Shown in pieces: positions 1 through 10,319 of a stretch of DNA of 64,000 nucleotides. The first letter of the stretch is position 1, and the number at the start of each line of letters is the position of its first letter. Made by a program: the position numbers and the translations under genes. A model generated the notes under the pieces. The model was not told where the DNA came from, searched no databases, and saw only the letters and a list, made by a program, of their open reading frames with translations. Origin of the DNA: Flavobacteriaceae bacterium CRH (GTDB lineage Bacteria > Bacteroidota > Bacteroidia > Flavobacteriales > Flavobacteriaceae); contig LMAJ01000013.1 in the NCBI GenBank assembly GCA_001507425.1, positions 1-64,000 on the forward strand. Direction: 5' to 3'.

Positions 1-126
1 AAGAGTAAAGAGTAAAGAGTAAAGAGTAAAGAGTAAAGAGTAAAGAGTAAAGAGTAAAGAGTAAAGAGTAAAGAGTAAAGAGTAAAGAGTAAAGAGTAAA
101 GAGTAAAGAGTGAAGAGTGAAGAGTA
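1..126. repeat. Heptanucleotide tandem repeat (aagagta)n
   Basis: Eighteen consecutive 7-bp units are visible. The first fifteen are perfect aagagta, two are aagagtg and the last returns to aagagta. The array touches the window edge, so its true length is unknown. It ends about 60 bp before the start of the NTF2-like gene at 187. Because 7 is not a multiple of 3 and the array is intergenic, slippage would change promoter or leader spacing rather than a reading frame. A degenerate relative lies at 1577-1635. Confidence 0.95.
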
Positions 127-186
127 GAGAATAAGATTTAATTCAATTAATATGTTTTTCTAAATAAAATTAAACAGCATAACTTT

Positions 187-570
187 ATGGAAATTAATAA
201 TATAGTGAATGATAAATTGAAAATTATGGATGTAACCCGCCAACTGACTCAGTTGATGATTGACAGGAATACAGTAGAAATAAACAAAATTGTTGATAAA
301 GATTTTACACTCACGCACATTACGGGATATGTGCAGTCAAAAGAAGAATGGTTTTCGGAAATTGAAACGGAGCGAATGAAATATTATTCCTATTCTGAGG
401 TAAAAAGTTCAGTAGAAATTGTTGGAAATAAGGCCATTTTTATTGGTCAAAATATCTTAGATGCCAGAATTTGGGGAACAAGAAAAGAATGGCATCTGCA
501 ACAGAGAATGGAACTGGAAATGCGCAACGGGAATTGGATTATACTAAAATCTGTAGCAACTACATTTTAA
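187..570 (+). CDS. NTF2-like / SnoaL-fold small protein (DUF4440-like)
   Basis: This 127-residue protein has no signal peptide and is predicted cytosolic. Its size and pattern fit the NTF2-like cone fold of the DUF4440/SnoaL group: an amphipathic N-terminal helix, a central YVQSKEEWFSEIE segment, then beta strands ending in a strand rich in Trp, Ile and Leu (GNWIILKSVATTF). These proteins bind small ligands or act as lyases, isomerases or hydrolases, so no reaction can be assigned. The aldo/keto reductase start lies 25 bp downstream, so the two are probably co-transcribed. Confidence 0.8.
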   Translation: MEINNIVNDKLKIMDVTRQLTQLMIDRNTVEINKIVDKDFTLTHITGYVQSKEEWFSEIETERMKYYSYSEVKSSVEIVGNKAIFIGQNILDARIWGTRKEWHLQQRMELEMRNGNWIILKSVATTF

Positions 571-580
571 ATTAAATTAA

Positions 581-1576
<996 letters not shown>

Positions 1577-1635
1577 GAGGAAAGAATAAAGAGGAAAGAG
1601 GAAAGAGTGAAGATTTTAGAGTAAAGAGTAATTAG
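1577..1635. repeat. Degenerate heptamer repeat after the aldo/keto reductase
   Basis: The bases directly after the reductase stop are built from units such as aagagga and aagagtg, ending in a short agagtaaagagtaa stretch. It is an imperfect version of the array at 1-126. The two arrays therefore bracket the NTF2-like/aldo-keto reductase gene pair. Confidence 0.7.
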
Positions 1636-1770
1636 AAAAGATTTGTTTGATTTTTTTGACATACGGAGGCGGAATTATTTGAATTTCTTAAGTAAATGTT
1701 TCTTTTCTATTATTTTAAGGAAACAGTGAATATTAATTTTACAATCATTGAATAATTTAAATTAAAGAAT

Positions 1771-2829
1771 ATGAGTACAAGCAGCGTTAAAGCATTTGGA
1801 ACAACGGCAGCTGATGCGGATTTAGAGCAAATGACTATTGCCCGTAGAGAAGTTTTGGCAAAAGATATTGAGATAGAAATTTTATATTGTGGCGTTTGCC
1901 ATTCTGATTTGCATACTGCCAGAAACGATTGGGGCGGAACGCAATATCCTGCAGTTCCGGGGCACGAAATCGTAGGCAGAATAACTAAAGTTGGCAGCGA
2001 AGTAACCAAGCTAAAAGTTGGCGATTTAGCCGGAGTAGGCTGTATTGTTGATTCTTGCCATACTTGCGACAGTTGTAAGCAAGATCTTGAGCAATATTGC
2101 TTAAACGGATTTACAGGAACATACAATGGAAAAGACAAACATATTGGCGGACATACTTTTGGCGGTTATTCTGAAAAAGTAATTGTTGATGAGCATTATG
2201 TATTAAAAATTCCATCAAACTTAAATTTGGCTGCCGTGGCACCATTACTTTGTGCCGGAATTACAACCTGGTCGCCATTAAAACACTGGAATGTTGGTAA
2301 AGGAAGTAAAGTTGCAGTTGTTGGCTTGGGCGGACTTGGGCATATGGCGATTAAACTGGCTAAAAGTTTAGGTGCCGAAGTGACGTTGTTTTCAAGAACT
2401 CCGGATAAAGAAAAAGACGCTTTAGAATTAGGAGCTGATGCCGTGGTTATTTCAACTGATGCCAATCACATGAAATCAGTGAGCGGAAAATTTGATTTAA
2501 TTATTGATACTGTTCCTTCGATACACGATGTAAATCCGTATGTTACGACTTTAAACATTAACGGAACTTTAGTTTTAGTGGGTTATTTAGGACCACTAGA
2601 TCCATTTTTAAACTCTGTACCAATGATTATGGGCAGAAAATCTGTAGCCGGTTCTGTAATTGGCGGAATTGCAGAAACTCAGGAAATGCTTGATTTCTGC
2701 GGAGAACACAATATTGTTTCAGAGATCGAAATTATCAAAATGAAGGATATCAACAACGCTTACGAAAGAATGCTTAAAAGCGATGTTCGTTACCGTTTTG
2801 TAATCGATATGAATTCTCTACAGGAATAA
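1771..2829 (+). CDS. NAD(P)-dependent zinc alcohol dehydrogenase (YahK/CAD-like)
   Basis: This 352-residue medium-chain dehydrogenase oxidises alcohols or reduces aldehydes with NADP(H). Catalytic zinc ligands are visible as Cys40 (YCGVCHSD) and His65/Glu66 (PGHEIVG). The structural zinc loop has Cys96, Cys99, Cys102 and Cys110 (CHTCDSCKQDLEQYC). The Rossmann motif VGLGGLGHMA is near residues 184-193. The overall pattern matches the cinnamyl-alcohol dehydrogenase/YahK subgroup. A 194-bp gap containing heptamer repeats separates it from the aldo/keto reductase, so it probably has its own promoter. A hairpin terminator follows. Confidence 0.95.
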   Translation: MSTSSVKAFGTTAADADLEQMTIARREVLAKDIEIEILYCGVCHSDLHTARNDWGGTQYPAVPGHEIVGRITKVGSEVTKLKVGDLAGVGCIVDSCHTCDSCKQDLEQYCLNGFTGTYNGKDKHIGGHTFGGYSEKVIVDEHYVLKIPSNLNLAAVAPLLCAGITTWSPLKHWNVGKGSKVAVVGLGGLGHMAIKLAKSLGAEVTLFSRTPDKEKDALELGADAVVISTDANHMKSVSGKFDLIIDTVPSIHDVNPYVTTLNINGTLVLVGYLGPLDPFLNSVPMIMGRKSVAGSVIGGIAETQEMLDFCGEHNIVSEIEIIKMKDINNAYERMLKSDVRYRFVIDMNSLQE

Positions 2830-2858
2830 TACATTTCGATTTATTGCAATTGAATAGA

Positions 2859-2892
2859 AAAAGCCTGATTCTTATGAGAACCGGGCTTTTTG
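2859..2892 (+). terminator. Rho-independent terminator after alcohol dehydrogenase
   Basis: An AAAAGCC arm pairs with GGCTTTT, with further pairing inside around a TTAT loop. A T-rich run follows, about 30 bp after the dehydrogenase stop. Confidence 0.8.
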
Positions 2893-2916
2893 TTTTTAAA
2901 TAACGTGAATGTTATT

Positions 2917-3057
2917 TTAACACATAGAAACATAGATTTTGTAAACTTAAAATCAGGCGTTTCACTTGCATTAATGCACATAGCTGTCTATGTGTTATAA
3001 ACAGGTTTCTTTTTGTCTTCTTTACAGAGAAAGAAAAACTATGTTTCTATGTGTTAA
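2917..3057. repeat. CATAG-family long palindromic repeat, copy A
   Basis: The element has perfect 19-bp inverted ends: ttaacacatagaaacatag at 2917-2935 and its reverse complement at 3039-3057. The 103-bp core includes ggcgtttcac and a nested cacatag/ctatgtg pair. It sits between the convergent alcohol dehydrogenase and cytochrome c peroxidase genes. Further copies lie at 18161, 20385, 24781 and 26868. It has no coding capacity. Confidence 0.9.
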
Positions 3058-3099
3058 ATTATTTTTTCAAATTACAAAACGAACAAAAATCATATTCTG

Positions 3100-4245
3100 C
3101 TATTCCAGAGGCATTTCCGGTGGACGCATTTTATAAGCTCCGGTCGATAAACTACCAATGAAAGCTTCCAACGCATTTAACTCAGATTCGTTGAGTTGTA
3201 GTTTTTTTATAAGTTTAGAAGTTGTCGGAAATAAAGTATCATTTAGCTGGCTTTCTTTTCTTTTTGGCTGAGGCATTCCGGCGTTATAAATATTCAGGAT
3301 TCCGCGTAAATTGGGGAACAAACCATTGTGCATATAAGGTGCATTTTGAGCAGCTCCTCTTAAAGATTGTGTTTTAAATTCGCCCACATTTTCGGCTTTT
3401 CCCGTAACATTATATCTTCCTAAATCCTGATATTCCCTTCCATAATACGTAAGCCCAACATTATGAAATTTATTATCAGAGAAATTCGCTGTATTGTGGC
3501 AATTAATGCATCTTGCTTTTGTGCGAAACAAATGCAAACCTTCTACTTGCTTATTGCTCAATTGTGTAGAATCTCCGGCGACGAATTTGTCAAATTTACT
3601 TTTTGGGCTTATTAATGTTCTTTCAAAAGTAGCAATTGCTTTTAAAATTTCCTGTTGGGTAACTTTTTCTTTGCCAAAAGCCTTTTGAAAATACGGTTTA
3701 TAACCTTTAATCTTATTTAACCTTTTTGTTGCCAGATCGATATGAAAATTCATTTCTTTAGAATCTTTTATCGGAAAACCGGCTTGCTCTTCAAGCGAGC
3801 TTGCGCGTCCGTCCCAAAAGAAAACTTTCGAATAAGCAATATTCATTAAACTTGGCGAATTCCTGATGCCCTGCAATCTTCCTTCGCCATAAGAAACCCT
3901 TCTGGCATCGCCCCAGTTAAGTTCAGGATCGTGGCAATTGGCACAGGAAATTTGTCCTGATTTTGATAATCTCGGATCAAAAAACAAGACTTTCCCCAAA
4001 GCGGCTTTGTCTTCAGAATACGGATTATCTTCAGGAAATTCGGGTTTTCCCAAAGTTCCAATATCTTCAAATCCCTGCGCGTAAACCAGCGAATCAACTT
4101 CTGGTTTTGGCCATTTTGAATAATCGCCGCTGCTGTATAATTTTTTTAATTCTGAAATCGAAACATAATCTGGTTCAATCTTAGAATAGGAAACGATAAT
4201 AAGTGAAAATAGCATTGCCGGAATAGCAATAAATTTTGTTTTCAT
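3100..4245 (-). CDS. Di-haem cytochrome c peroxidase (CcpA/MauG family)
   Basis: This 381-residue secreted protein has two haem c motifs, CANCH at 101-105 and CINCH at 246-250. It has the family blocks FFDPRLSKSGQISC, NSPSLMNIAY, FFWDGR and APYMHNG, the last carrying a probable axial Met. Family members reduce H2O2 with electrons from cytochromes, or oxidise protein or small-molecule substrates, in the periplasm. The N-terminal hydrophobic stretch is followed by SYSKIEP with no lipobox Cys, so a signal peptidase I substrate is likelier than a lipoprotein. It is the last gene of a four-gene operon, starting 3 bp after the upstream barrel gene's stop. Confidence 0.95.
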   Translation of the reverse strand: MKTKFIAIPAMLFSLIIVSYSKIEPDYVSISELKKLYSSGDYSKWPKPEVDSLVYAQGFEDIGTLGKPEFPEDNPYSEDKAALGKVLFFDPRLSKSGQISCANCHDPELNWGDARRVSYGEGRLQGIRNSPSLMNIAYSKVFFWDGRASSLEEQAGFPIKDSKEMNFHIDLATKRLNKIKGYKPYFQKAFGKEKVTQQEILKAIATFERTLISPKSKFDKFVAGDSTQLSNKQVEGLHLFRTKARCINCHNTANFSDNKFHNVGLTYYGREYQDLGRYNVTGKAENVGEFKTQSLRGAAQNAPYMHNGLFPNLRGILNIYNAGMPQPKRKESQLNDTLFPTTSKLIKKLQLNESELNALEAFIGSLSTGAYKMRPPEMPLE

Positions 4246-4248
4246 TTT

Positions 4249-5847
4249 TTAATAATTTAATTGAACCCCAATCTGAATCCAATAAGTGTTGTTTGTATTG
4301 ATGTCGACAGGATAATCAGTTTGTTTTTTCAACGCCATTTTTTCTTTCAGATTGGTAAAAAAGACTACTGTTTTATTATTTTTTACCGGATAACTATATT
4401 CCAATCGTATCGCCGGAGCAAAATAATTTGTTGTACTTACAGCATAATCATGAAGAATAACTTCGTTAAAAAAAGTTGCATTGGTTCCGCCAGAAGTATC
4501 GTAATACTCTAATTTAGAAGGAAGCGGGAAATACATATTAAAACTTACCGTAGTATTTAATTTGCTTTTTGAGAAAGAAAAATCTTTGCTTCCAAATATT
4601 CCTGTGTTAAGCGAATTTAGTTCTATATCGCTAGTTGCCAGAACATCATTGTATGTGTTTTGCTGATAATTTACATCTAAACCAAACAAATAATCAATAT
4701 GTGATTTTGTTTTTTGAGAAACTGAAGTTATCCAGTTTACCGTATTCAATGTATTTTTATAATTAAAACCTTTGCTGTTTATGTCGTAATTAATACCATT
4801 GCTATTGTCAAACTTCAATGTCGATTTTAGTTCTTTTTCATTCCATTTACGCAATGCAAATACTTCGGCATGGTTGGTTTTTATTGTAAATTTAAATCTT
4901 GAATTATCTTCCGTTCCAAATACGCTGGTATAGAAATTATTGTTCGATTTTTGATTGTAAAATAATGCTGTAATAGTGCTGTTTTGATTGCTAAAAGTAT
5001 ATCCTAAACCTACTTTTGAAATCATGTCTTTATAAAGAAACCTGGTACTGTTATAATAACTGGATTTAAAATAGTTAAGAACTCTGCCGTAACCACTATT
5101 AAAACGTAAATAAGTATCAGGATAGGCTTCAAAATTAGAATGGTCATCTTTGTACTTATAAGTGAAATCTTTGTCTTTTTGGGTATAACTTCCCAAAACA
5201 AAAGCTTTATGATTTGTTGTTATTTCATAGCCAAATTGTAATTCTCCACCTAATTTCCTGGCAATAATTTCAGGTCTTGGATCTAAGTTTCGGCTATACT
5301 TTTCAGCATCATAACTCACTTTTGCAGCTATCGATATTCGGTTTGTAATGTTCTTAGAAAATCCTCCATTTATGCTGTACTGCTGATTCGTCCAGTCGGC
5401 TTTTCTCGGAACAAAAAAATAGTGGGGCATTATAACTTCCTGTTCTTCTGCACGATCGTCTGAAAGTACCCAGCCCAAATCTTTTTCTTCAATTTTCCGA
5501 ATTGATAAATCGCCAAATAATTTCCATTTGTGAGCCGTTGTAAAATAGCCCTGGGCCAAAAACTGATACGTGTTTATTTCATTTGCGATTTGTGTTCGCG
5601 CAAATTCATTTTTTTGATGTTCGTAAGAAACCTCAGTAAAAGTAAAATCTTTAATGTATTGGTTCGTGTATCCAATTGGATATTTAAAAATCTGATTTCT
5701 AACTTGATAATCAATAACATGATTGCTCACAACTAAACTATCCTGCGCTTGCACAAAAGTGGTAAAAAAAATAGAAAGAAGAAGTAATGCCCGGAAATAC
5801 CCGACATTACTTCTCAATAAAAAAGTTTTAATGCTATTAATTTTCAT
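4249..5847 (-). CDS. DUF6850-like outer-membrane beta-barrel protein
   Basis: This 532-residue protein has an N-terminal signal peptide (hydrophobic segment ending FVQAQ). The rest is alternating-residue beta strands with aromatic girdles and a C-terminal strand ending in WIQIGVQLNY, as expected for an outer-membrane barrel. Recognition as the DUF6850 family rests on memory of similar proteins beside DUF4876 lipoproteins and TonB receptors, not on a search. It lies between the DUF4876-like gene (10 bp) and the peroxidase gene (3 bp), so co-translation is likely. Its molecular role is unknown; a partner channel or surface scaffold for the receptor is a guess. Confidence 0.75.
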   Translation of the reverse strand: MKINSIKTFLLRSNVGYFRALLLLSIFFTTFVQAQDSLVVSNHVIDYQVRNQIFKYPIGYTNQYIKDFTFTEVSYEHQKNEFARTQIANEINTYQFLAQGYFTTAHKWKLFGDLSIRKIEEKDLGWVLSDDRAEEQEVIMPHYFFVPRKADWTNQQYSINGGFSKNITNRISIAAKVSYDAEKYSRNLDPRPEIIARKLGGELQFGYEITTNHKAFVLGSYTQKDKDFTYKYKDDHSNFEAYPDTYLRFNSGYGRVLNYFKSSYYNSTRFLYKDMISKVGLGYTFSNQNSTITALFYNQKSNNNFYTSVFGTEDNSRFKFTIKTNHAEVFALRKWNEKELKSTLKFDNSNGINYDINSKGFNYKNTLNTVNWITSVSQKTKSHIDYLFGLDVNYQQNTYNDVLATSDIELNSLNTGIFGSKDFSFSKSKLNTTVSFNMYFPLPSKLEYYDTSGGTNATFFNEVILHDYAVSTTNYFAPAIRLEYSYPVKNNKTVVFFTNLKEKMALKKQTDYPVDINTNNTYWIQIGVQLNY

Positions 5848-5857
5848 TAATGAAATT

Positions 5858-7168
5858 TTAGTTGAATCCTCTTGGATTTGCAGTTATTTCTACAAAATCG
5901 TTACTGGAATTATTCGTATCCTGCAAAATAATTCTTCCGGCAATTGTAGTCTTCGTTTTTCTAATTACAGCTTTTGAAGTATAAGCTCCTGAAGGCAAAT
6001 AAGTATTTCCTCCATCAATTTGTGACGCTAATTTTTTAGGTACTAAACCTGATGCTAAATCTTTTGTCGTATCAACACCATCGATAAGAACTGCGTTAGG
6101 AATTTGAAGAAAATAATTCTTATCTCCTTTAGGATTTTTATATTTTTTCAGAGCTGCAAATTCTGCATCGGTCATTTTAAAAATAGTATAAGCCTGTCTT
6201 CCATTAGAATCTAATATCATATCATTATTAGTATTTCCCCAATAGGCAATATCAACATCCGGAACAGCTGGATTTTGAATATCATATTGATAAACATCAC
6301 CTAAATAAGTCCCTAAGAATGTTTCAAAATCTGCAGTACTTAAATCTACAGTTAATTCAGGATTTAAAATGCTTACTGCTTTTCCGTTATTGTCAATATA
6401 GTTTGATTTATGATTAATTCCATTTTGGGCAATAACGATACTTGAACCCGGCTGTACAGGATATTGTGTACCATTGCCCGGAATTTTTATAATGTTAACT
6501 CCATAAACGTAATTTGTATTTGCAGTATTGCCAATGGTCATTTCTTCAGATTTGCTCCAGTCAAACTGCCCATTAGCCAGAGAGTAAGCAGCTACTGTAG
6601 TGGTAGTAGATCCGGTAAGCTGTGCCATATACAAACCATCTGCGTATTGAACAGTATTAGAGTTGTTATAAATTTCGATAAACTGATCTCTAAAAACAGC
6701 GCCTTTTTTAGTATCAGAACCTCCGTAATAAATTTGTTTAATTACAAAGTCGCCCACTTTAGAGGTTTTCATTTCTAGTGCAATTGGTGCAGTTGTACTG
6801 CTAATAACCACATTGCTTGCAGCATCGTTAAAGTTAATTTCGGCCTCAGTAGGAGTGTAGCCAAAAGTTTCAGTAAACTCTTCAGATAACATTACTTTAG
6901 TTGCAGTAACAGAATAAGTTCCGGGTAATATCTGGTTGAATTTGGCAACACCGCTATCGTCAGATTCTGAGGTATATTTATTTCCGGTTTCATTATTGAC
7001 AAGAGTTACGCTTGCTTTTTTAGTTGCCTCACTATTAAATGTTTGGTCATATTTTACAGAAACGCTAAAGTTTACAGGTGTTAAAGCCTCGTTTTCGTTT
7101 GAGTCATTACTACAGGATTGCGTCATCAACCCTAATAATGTTATAATAAAGAATAGTGTTTTTTTCAT
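5858..7168 (-). CDS. DUF4876-like surface lipoprotein
   Basis: This 436-residue protein has a lipoprotein signal with the acylated Cys at about residue 19 (LMTQSCSND). An Ig/carboxypeptidase-regulatory-like beta domain follows (about 30-130, containing VTLVNNETGNKYTSESDDSG). The C-terminal part, about 140-430, includes FRDQFIEIYNNSNTVQYADGL, typical of DUF4876 proteins. It probably sits on the outer membrane as the ligand-binding partner of the TonB receptor encoded 17 bp upstream, by analogy with SusD-type partners; that role is inference. It is the second gene of the operon. Confidence 0.8.
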   Translation of the reverse strand: MKKTLFFIITLLGLMTQSCSNDSNENEALTPVNFSVSVKYDQTFNSEATKKASVTLVNNETGNKYTSESDDSGVAKFNQILPGTYSVTATKVMLSEEFTETFGYTPTEAEINFNDAASNVVISSTTAPIALEMKTSKVGDFVIKQIYYGGSDTKKGAVFRDQFIEIYNNSNTVQYADGLYMAQLTGSTTTTVAAYSLANGQFDWSKSEEMTIGNTANTNYVYGVNIIKIPGNGTQYPVQPGSSIVIAQNGINHKSNYIDNNGKAVSILNPELTVDLSTADFETFLGTYLGDVYQYDIQNPAVPDVDIAYWGNTNNDMILDSNGRQAYTIFKMTDAEFAALKKYKNPKGDKNYFLQIPNAVLIDGVDTTKDLASGLVPKKLASQIDGGNTYLPSGAYTSKAVIRKTKTTIAGRIILQDTNNSSNDFVEITANPRGFN

Positions 7169-7185
7169 AGTTATATATATTTAGT

Positions 7186-9858
7186 TTAAAATTCATAATT
7201 AAGTCTTGCCCCAAAAGATAAGTTTGCTGTTTCTGACAGATATTTAGTATTGGTATCATTATAATAATAAGGCTTAAGGTTTAAGAAATTTGTTGCATAA
7301 AGCGAAACACCAAATCCATTTAAAAAATCTTTAGAAACACGCAAATGAAAATTATGAAGCATGTTTTCCATTTTATAATCAGATTCTTTACTTGTCTGAA
7401 TCAGGTGTCCGTATTTTTGTAAATCAGTTTGATCTTCTTTAGGAATTTCATGATAAACCAATTCATTATCTAAGTAACCATTCGGAAAATTATTCGTTAG
7501 GTAATTTGAACTTCTATACAAAACATGCTCGCTTCTTAATCCTATTAAAAGCCCGACCGAAGGAATATGATAATTAAAATTAAAACTCATTGTAAGATTG
7601 TCATTGATGTCCGGCCTTGGATTAAAAACACCATATCTTTCTATTGATAAAAGATTTGTAGAAGCAATGTATTGTTTCACATCTGAAAAATCTTTAGAGC
7701 GAACGTAAGAAGCGTTCATGCTCAAATCAAGATTTAAAGCTTTTATTTTTTCAAAATTTATAATAGCCTCTATTCCTGTATCTTCAGATGTAGCATTGTT
7801 TGTAATACTGCTCGCCATATAATAAAATTTCTCAGTTCCGTTAATTTCATACGTCGGAATTTCAGCTCCTGTAACAGTTACAACAGGCTTTGGTAACACC
7901 CTGTAAACCGGAAGCTGCTCACCAGAAAAACCATCATATAGTTTGTTGTAATAACCTGTAAAATTTATTGAAGCAAAAGGAAGGTTAATATCTAAACCTA
8001 CTTCTGTTTTATACGATTTAGAAGGTTTTAAATTTAAATTATCACCAGAAGCAATTATTGTCTGAATCCATGCTTTCTGGTAAACACCCGGATACGTATA
8101 TATACCATCGCCAATTAACCTGTCAATGTAGCGGTCTCCTGTATATACCTGATTTAAAGAAGGCGCCTTAGATGATAACCCTAATCCTCCGCGAATTCTA
8201 AAAGTTTTATTTAATGATAACGAAGAATTTATACGAGGCTGCAACGAAACATATCCGGATTGGTTATCGAATCGTATTCCTAAGTCAACATTTAAAATTT
8301 GATGATCTTCAAATTTTTTATAAATCCTGTCTTCCAAATAAGCAGAAATCTGACTTTCTGTTTTTGCTTTGTTAAAATCATAATCTCTGTAGCCTAATTT
8401 TGTATCTCCTCCTGTATCAAGCGTAAAAAAGTTGATTAATCCTGCAACACCACTTTTTCTTCCCTCGCCTTTATTAGAACTGGTTCTTCCTGAAAGTCCA
8501 AACACAAAACTGTGTACCCAATTGGCTTTATTAGTAATCGCTTTTGTGGTTTCTAAACTTATAAAAGTCGAAATCGGAATTCCTTCAACAGTACTTACAC
8601 TTGTATATTGAGAAGGAAGAATATAAGCTTCATGAATTCCTTCTTCGTTACTGTTTGATGCAGCTGTTGCCGATGAATTTGCCCATTTTTCTTTTCTTGA
8701 AAATTGTTTGTCATAGCTAAAACTGCTATTTAGATTTATACCATCAACCCACAGATTATCAGGTTTCCACATAAAGTTATTAGATATCGAAAAACCTTTT
8801 TTCTGATTTTTCACAACTGATGCCGTAATATCATCGGGATCGTATTTTGCATTATCAAGAGTCGATCGAAAAGAGGTACTAACCGTATTTTTTATTTTTG
8901 ACGAAGCATTTTTAACCTGCCAGGACAAACTACCGCTTACCCTCTGAAAATCCAGTAAATTATCTCTGGGATCAGCGTTAGAATCCAGATAGTTAATTCC
9001 GAAATTCATGGCATTATTAGAGTTGAATTTAACTCCTTTAGTCAGGTTTAATTCTGAAGTAGCATCTCTCAAAGAAGCAGATACACGATACGGACTGTTA
9101 CCTACTTTGGTCGTTATTAATACAAGTCCTGAAGTTAAATCACCATATTTTGCAGACGGAATTCCTTGTATGACTTTTATTTCTTCAATATTGTTAGTAG
9201 AAATTTCTCTTAAGTCGACACCTGCATCGGGATTGTTAAACGTTTTTTGAGGTACTCCATAATCGCTTCCTGCCAAACTAGGCGCATTTGGGTTTAGTGC
9301 CTGCATATTCTCATTATTAGAAATAGGAATGTCATTCATGACAAACGAAGTTCCAAAAGCTTTTGTGCCCTTATTAAGAGAAGAGGCATTTCGAAATACA
9401 ATATTTTTAAATTCATTTAAATTAAAATCGGCAGTAGTTTGCCCCGGAAGTTGTTGTAAAACATCATCTAATGAAAAAGCCTGAACATTATTAATGGCAT
9501 TTTTTCCTAATGTTAATTCAGAATATTGTCTTTGTTTATTGGCCGTAACAACCACTTCCTTAAGGCGAAGCGTATTATCTTCCAGAAAAACAGTAATAAA
9601 GTTTTCGTTATTTTTTAAAGTAATAGTAGCTTCCATTTTTCCTAAAAGAGAAAAATTTAATTCAATGTTTTCGTTGTACGGGATTTTAATTTGAAAAACA
9701 CCTTCTTTCTCAGACATTGCCCAGTTTTCAGATTTTGTATCCCGAATTAAAACACCTGATAGTGGTGTTGAAGATTCTTTATCTATAATTTTACCGGTAA
9801 TTACTCTTTGTGAAAATGCAGCACTCGAAATTAGAACGAAAAATAAAATAAAACGCAT
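7186..9858 (-). CDS. TonB-dependent receptor with carboxypeptidase-regulatory-like domain
   Basis: This 890-residue outer-membrane transporter has a signal peptide (about 1-16), a CarboxypepD_reg-like domain (about 18-100), a plug domain (about 105-235, with EVVVTANKQ and IKVIQGIPSAKYGDLTSG) and a 22-strand-type barrel ending in ANLSFGARLNYEF. No STN signalling domain is seen, so it should not feed a FecR/sigma pair directly. It is the first gene of a four-gene operon. A TAnnTTTG promoter box lies about 35 bp upstream. The substrate is unknown; iron, haem or another metal complex would fit the neighbouring di-haem peroxidase but is not shown by sequence. Confidence 0.93.
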   Translation of the reverse strand: MRFILFFVLISSAAFSQRVITGKIIDKESSTPLSGVLIRDTKSENWAMSEKEGVFQIKIPYNENIELNFSLLGKMEATITLKNNENFITVFLEDNTLRLKEVVVTANKQRQYSELTLGKNAINNVQAFSLDDVLQQLPGQTTADFNLNEFKNIVFRNASSLNKGTKAFGTSFVMNDIPISNNENMQALNPNAPSLAGSDYGVPQKTFNNPDAGVDLREISTNNIEEIKVIQGIPSAKYGDLTSGLVLITTKVGNSPYRVSASLRDATSELNLTKGVKFNSNNAMNFGINYLDSNADPRDNLLDFQRVSGSLSWQVKNASSKIKNTVSTSFRSTLDNAKYDPDDITASVVKNQKKGFSISNNFMWKPDNLWVDGINLNSSFSYDKQFSRKEKWANSSATAASNSNEEGIHEAYILPSQYTSVSTVEGIPISTFISLETTKAITNKANWVHSFVFGLSGRTSSNKGEGRKSGVAGLINFFTLDTGGDTKLGYRDYDFNKAKTESQISAYLEDRIYKKFEDHQILNVDLGIRFDNQSGYVSLQPRINSSLSLNKTFRIRGGLGLSSKAPSLNQVYTGDRYIDRLIGDGIYTYPGVYQKAWIQTIIASGDNLNLKPSKSYKTEVGLDINLPFASINFTGYYNKLYDGFSGEQLPVYRVLPKPVVTVTGAEIPTYEINGTEKFYYMASSITNNATSEDTGIEAIINFEKIKALNLDLSMNASYVRSKDFSDVKQYIASTNLLSIERYGVFNPRPDINDNLTMSFNFNYHIPSVGLLIGLRSEHVLYRSSNYLTNNFPNGYLDNELVYHEIPKEDQTDLQKYGHLIQTSKESDYKMENMLHNFHLRVSKDFLNGFGVSLYATNFLNLKPYYYNDTNTKYLSETANLSFGARLNYEF

Positions 9859-9893
9859 TGTTTTTAATTAGAATCAATAAAAATAGTAAAACA

Positions 9894-9925
9894 CAAATCT
9901 AGTACTAATTTTATCGAAGCAACAA
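9894..9925 (-). promoter_or_regulatory. Probable promoter of the receptor/DUF4876/DUF6850/peroxidase operon
   Basis: On the minus strand TAGATTTG (plus-strand 9894-9901) matches the Bacteroidota -7 consensus TAnnTTTG. A TTGTTG stretch lies about 19 bp upstream, near the -33 position. The box is 36 bp from the receptor start codon. Confidence 0.55.
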
Positions 9926-10319
9926 GAAATTTTAAGTTTGATGTAGAAATGATGTATCGTTTATTTTAACAAAAAGCATTTTTTATAAAAATAATTTTAT
10001 ATTTAAAATACTGATTTTTAGTAAAATATATCAATTTCGAATTGACAATTGTTAAGATATTTTCGAAAAATGATTTTAAAAATTTTCTTAATATCAAATG
10101 CATAAATTCGTGTTAATTTTTTTGAATACTAAATTTTCAATGAAAATTTGCCATAATATTTTTGCAGTATTGTGAGGAAATACTTAAAAATGAAGACTTT
10201 AAAAAATACCTGAACTCATATAAAATTATTAAATCTAAAAAATAGTAACATAGATTTCGCAAGTTTTTATGTGTTCAATGTTTTTTTGAATTAAGTACGA
10301 TTTGTGACTAATAGAAATT
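9926..10319. other. Non-coding AT-rich gap
   Basis: No convincing gene is seen here. The stretch holds an isolated plus-strand TATTTTTG box at 10157-10164 with no downstream plus-strand gene, and a degenerate fragment (acatagattt ... atgtgttc, about 10248-10276) that resembles the CATAG palindrome arms. Confidence 0.5.

Noticed and set aside
1..126. CRISPR or centromere-like iterons
   Set aside because: A pure 7-bp tandem without spacers or replication genes nearby is a simple-sequence repeat.
10157..10196. Promoter box with a 7-codon leader peptide on the plus strand
   Set aside because: No -33 element and no downstream plus-strand gene; the short open frame is expected by chance.
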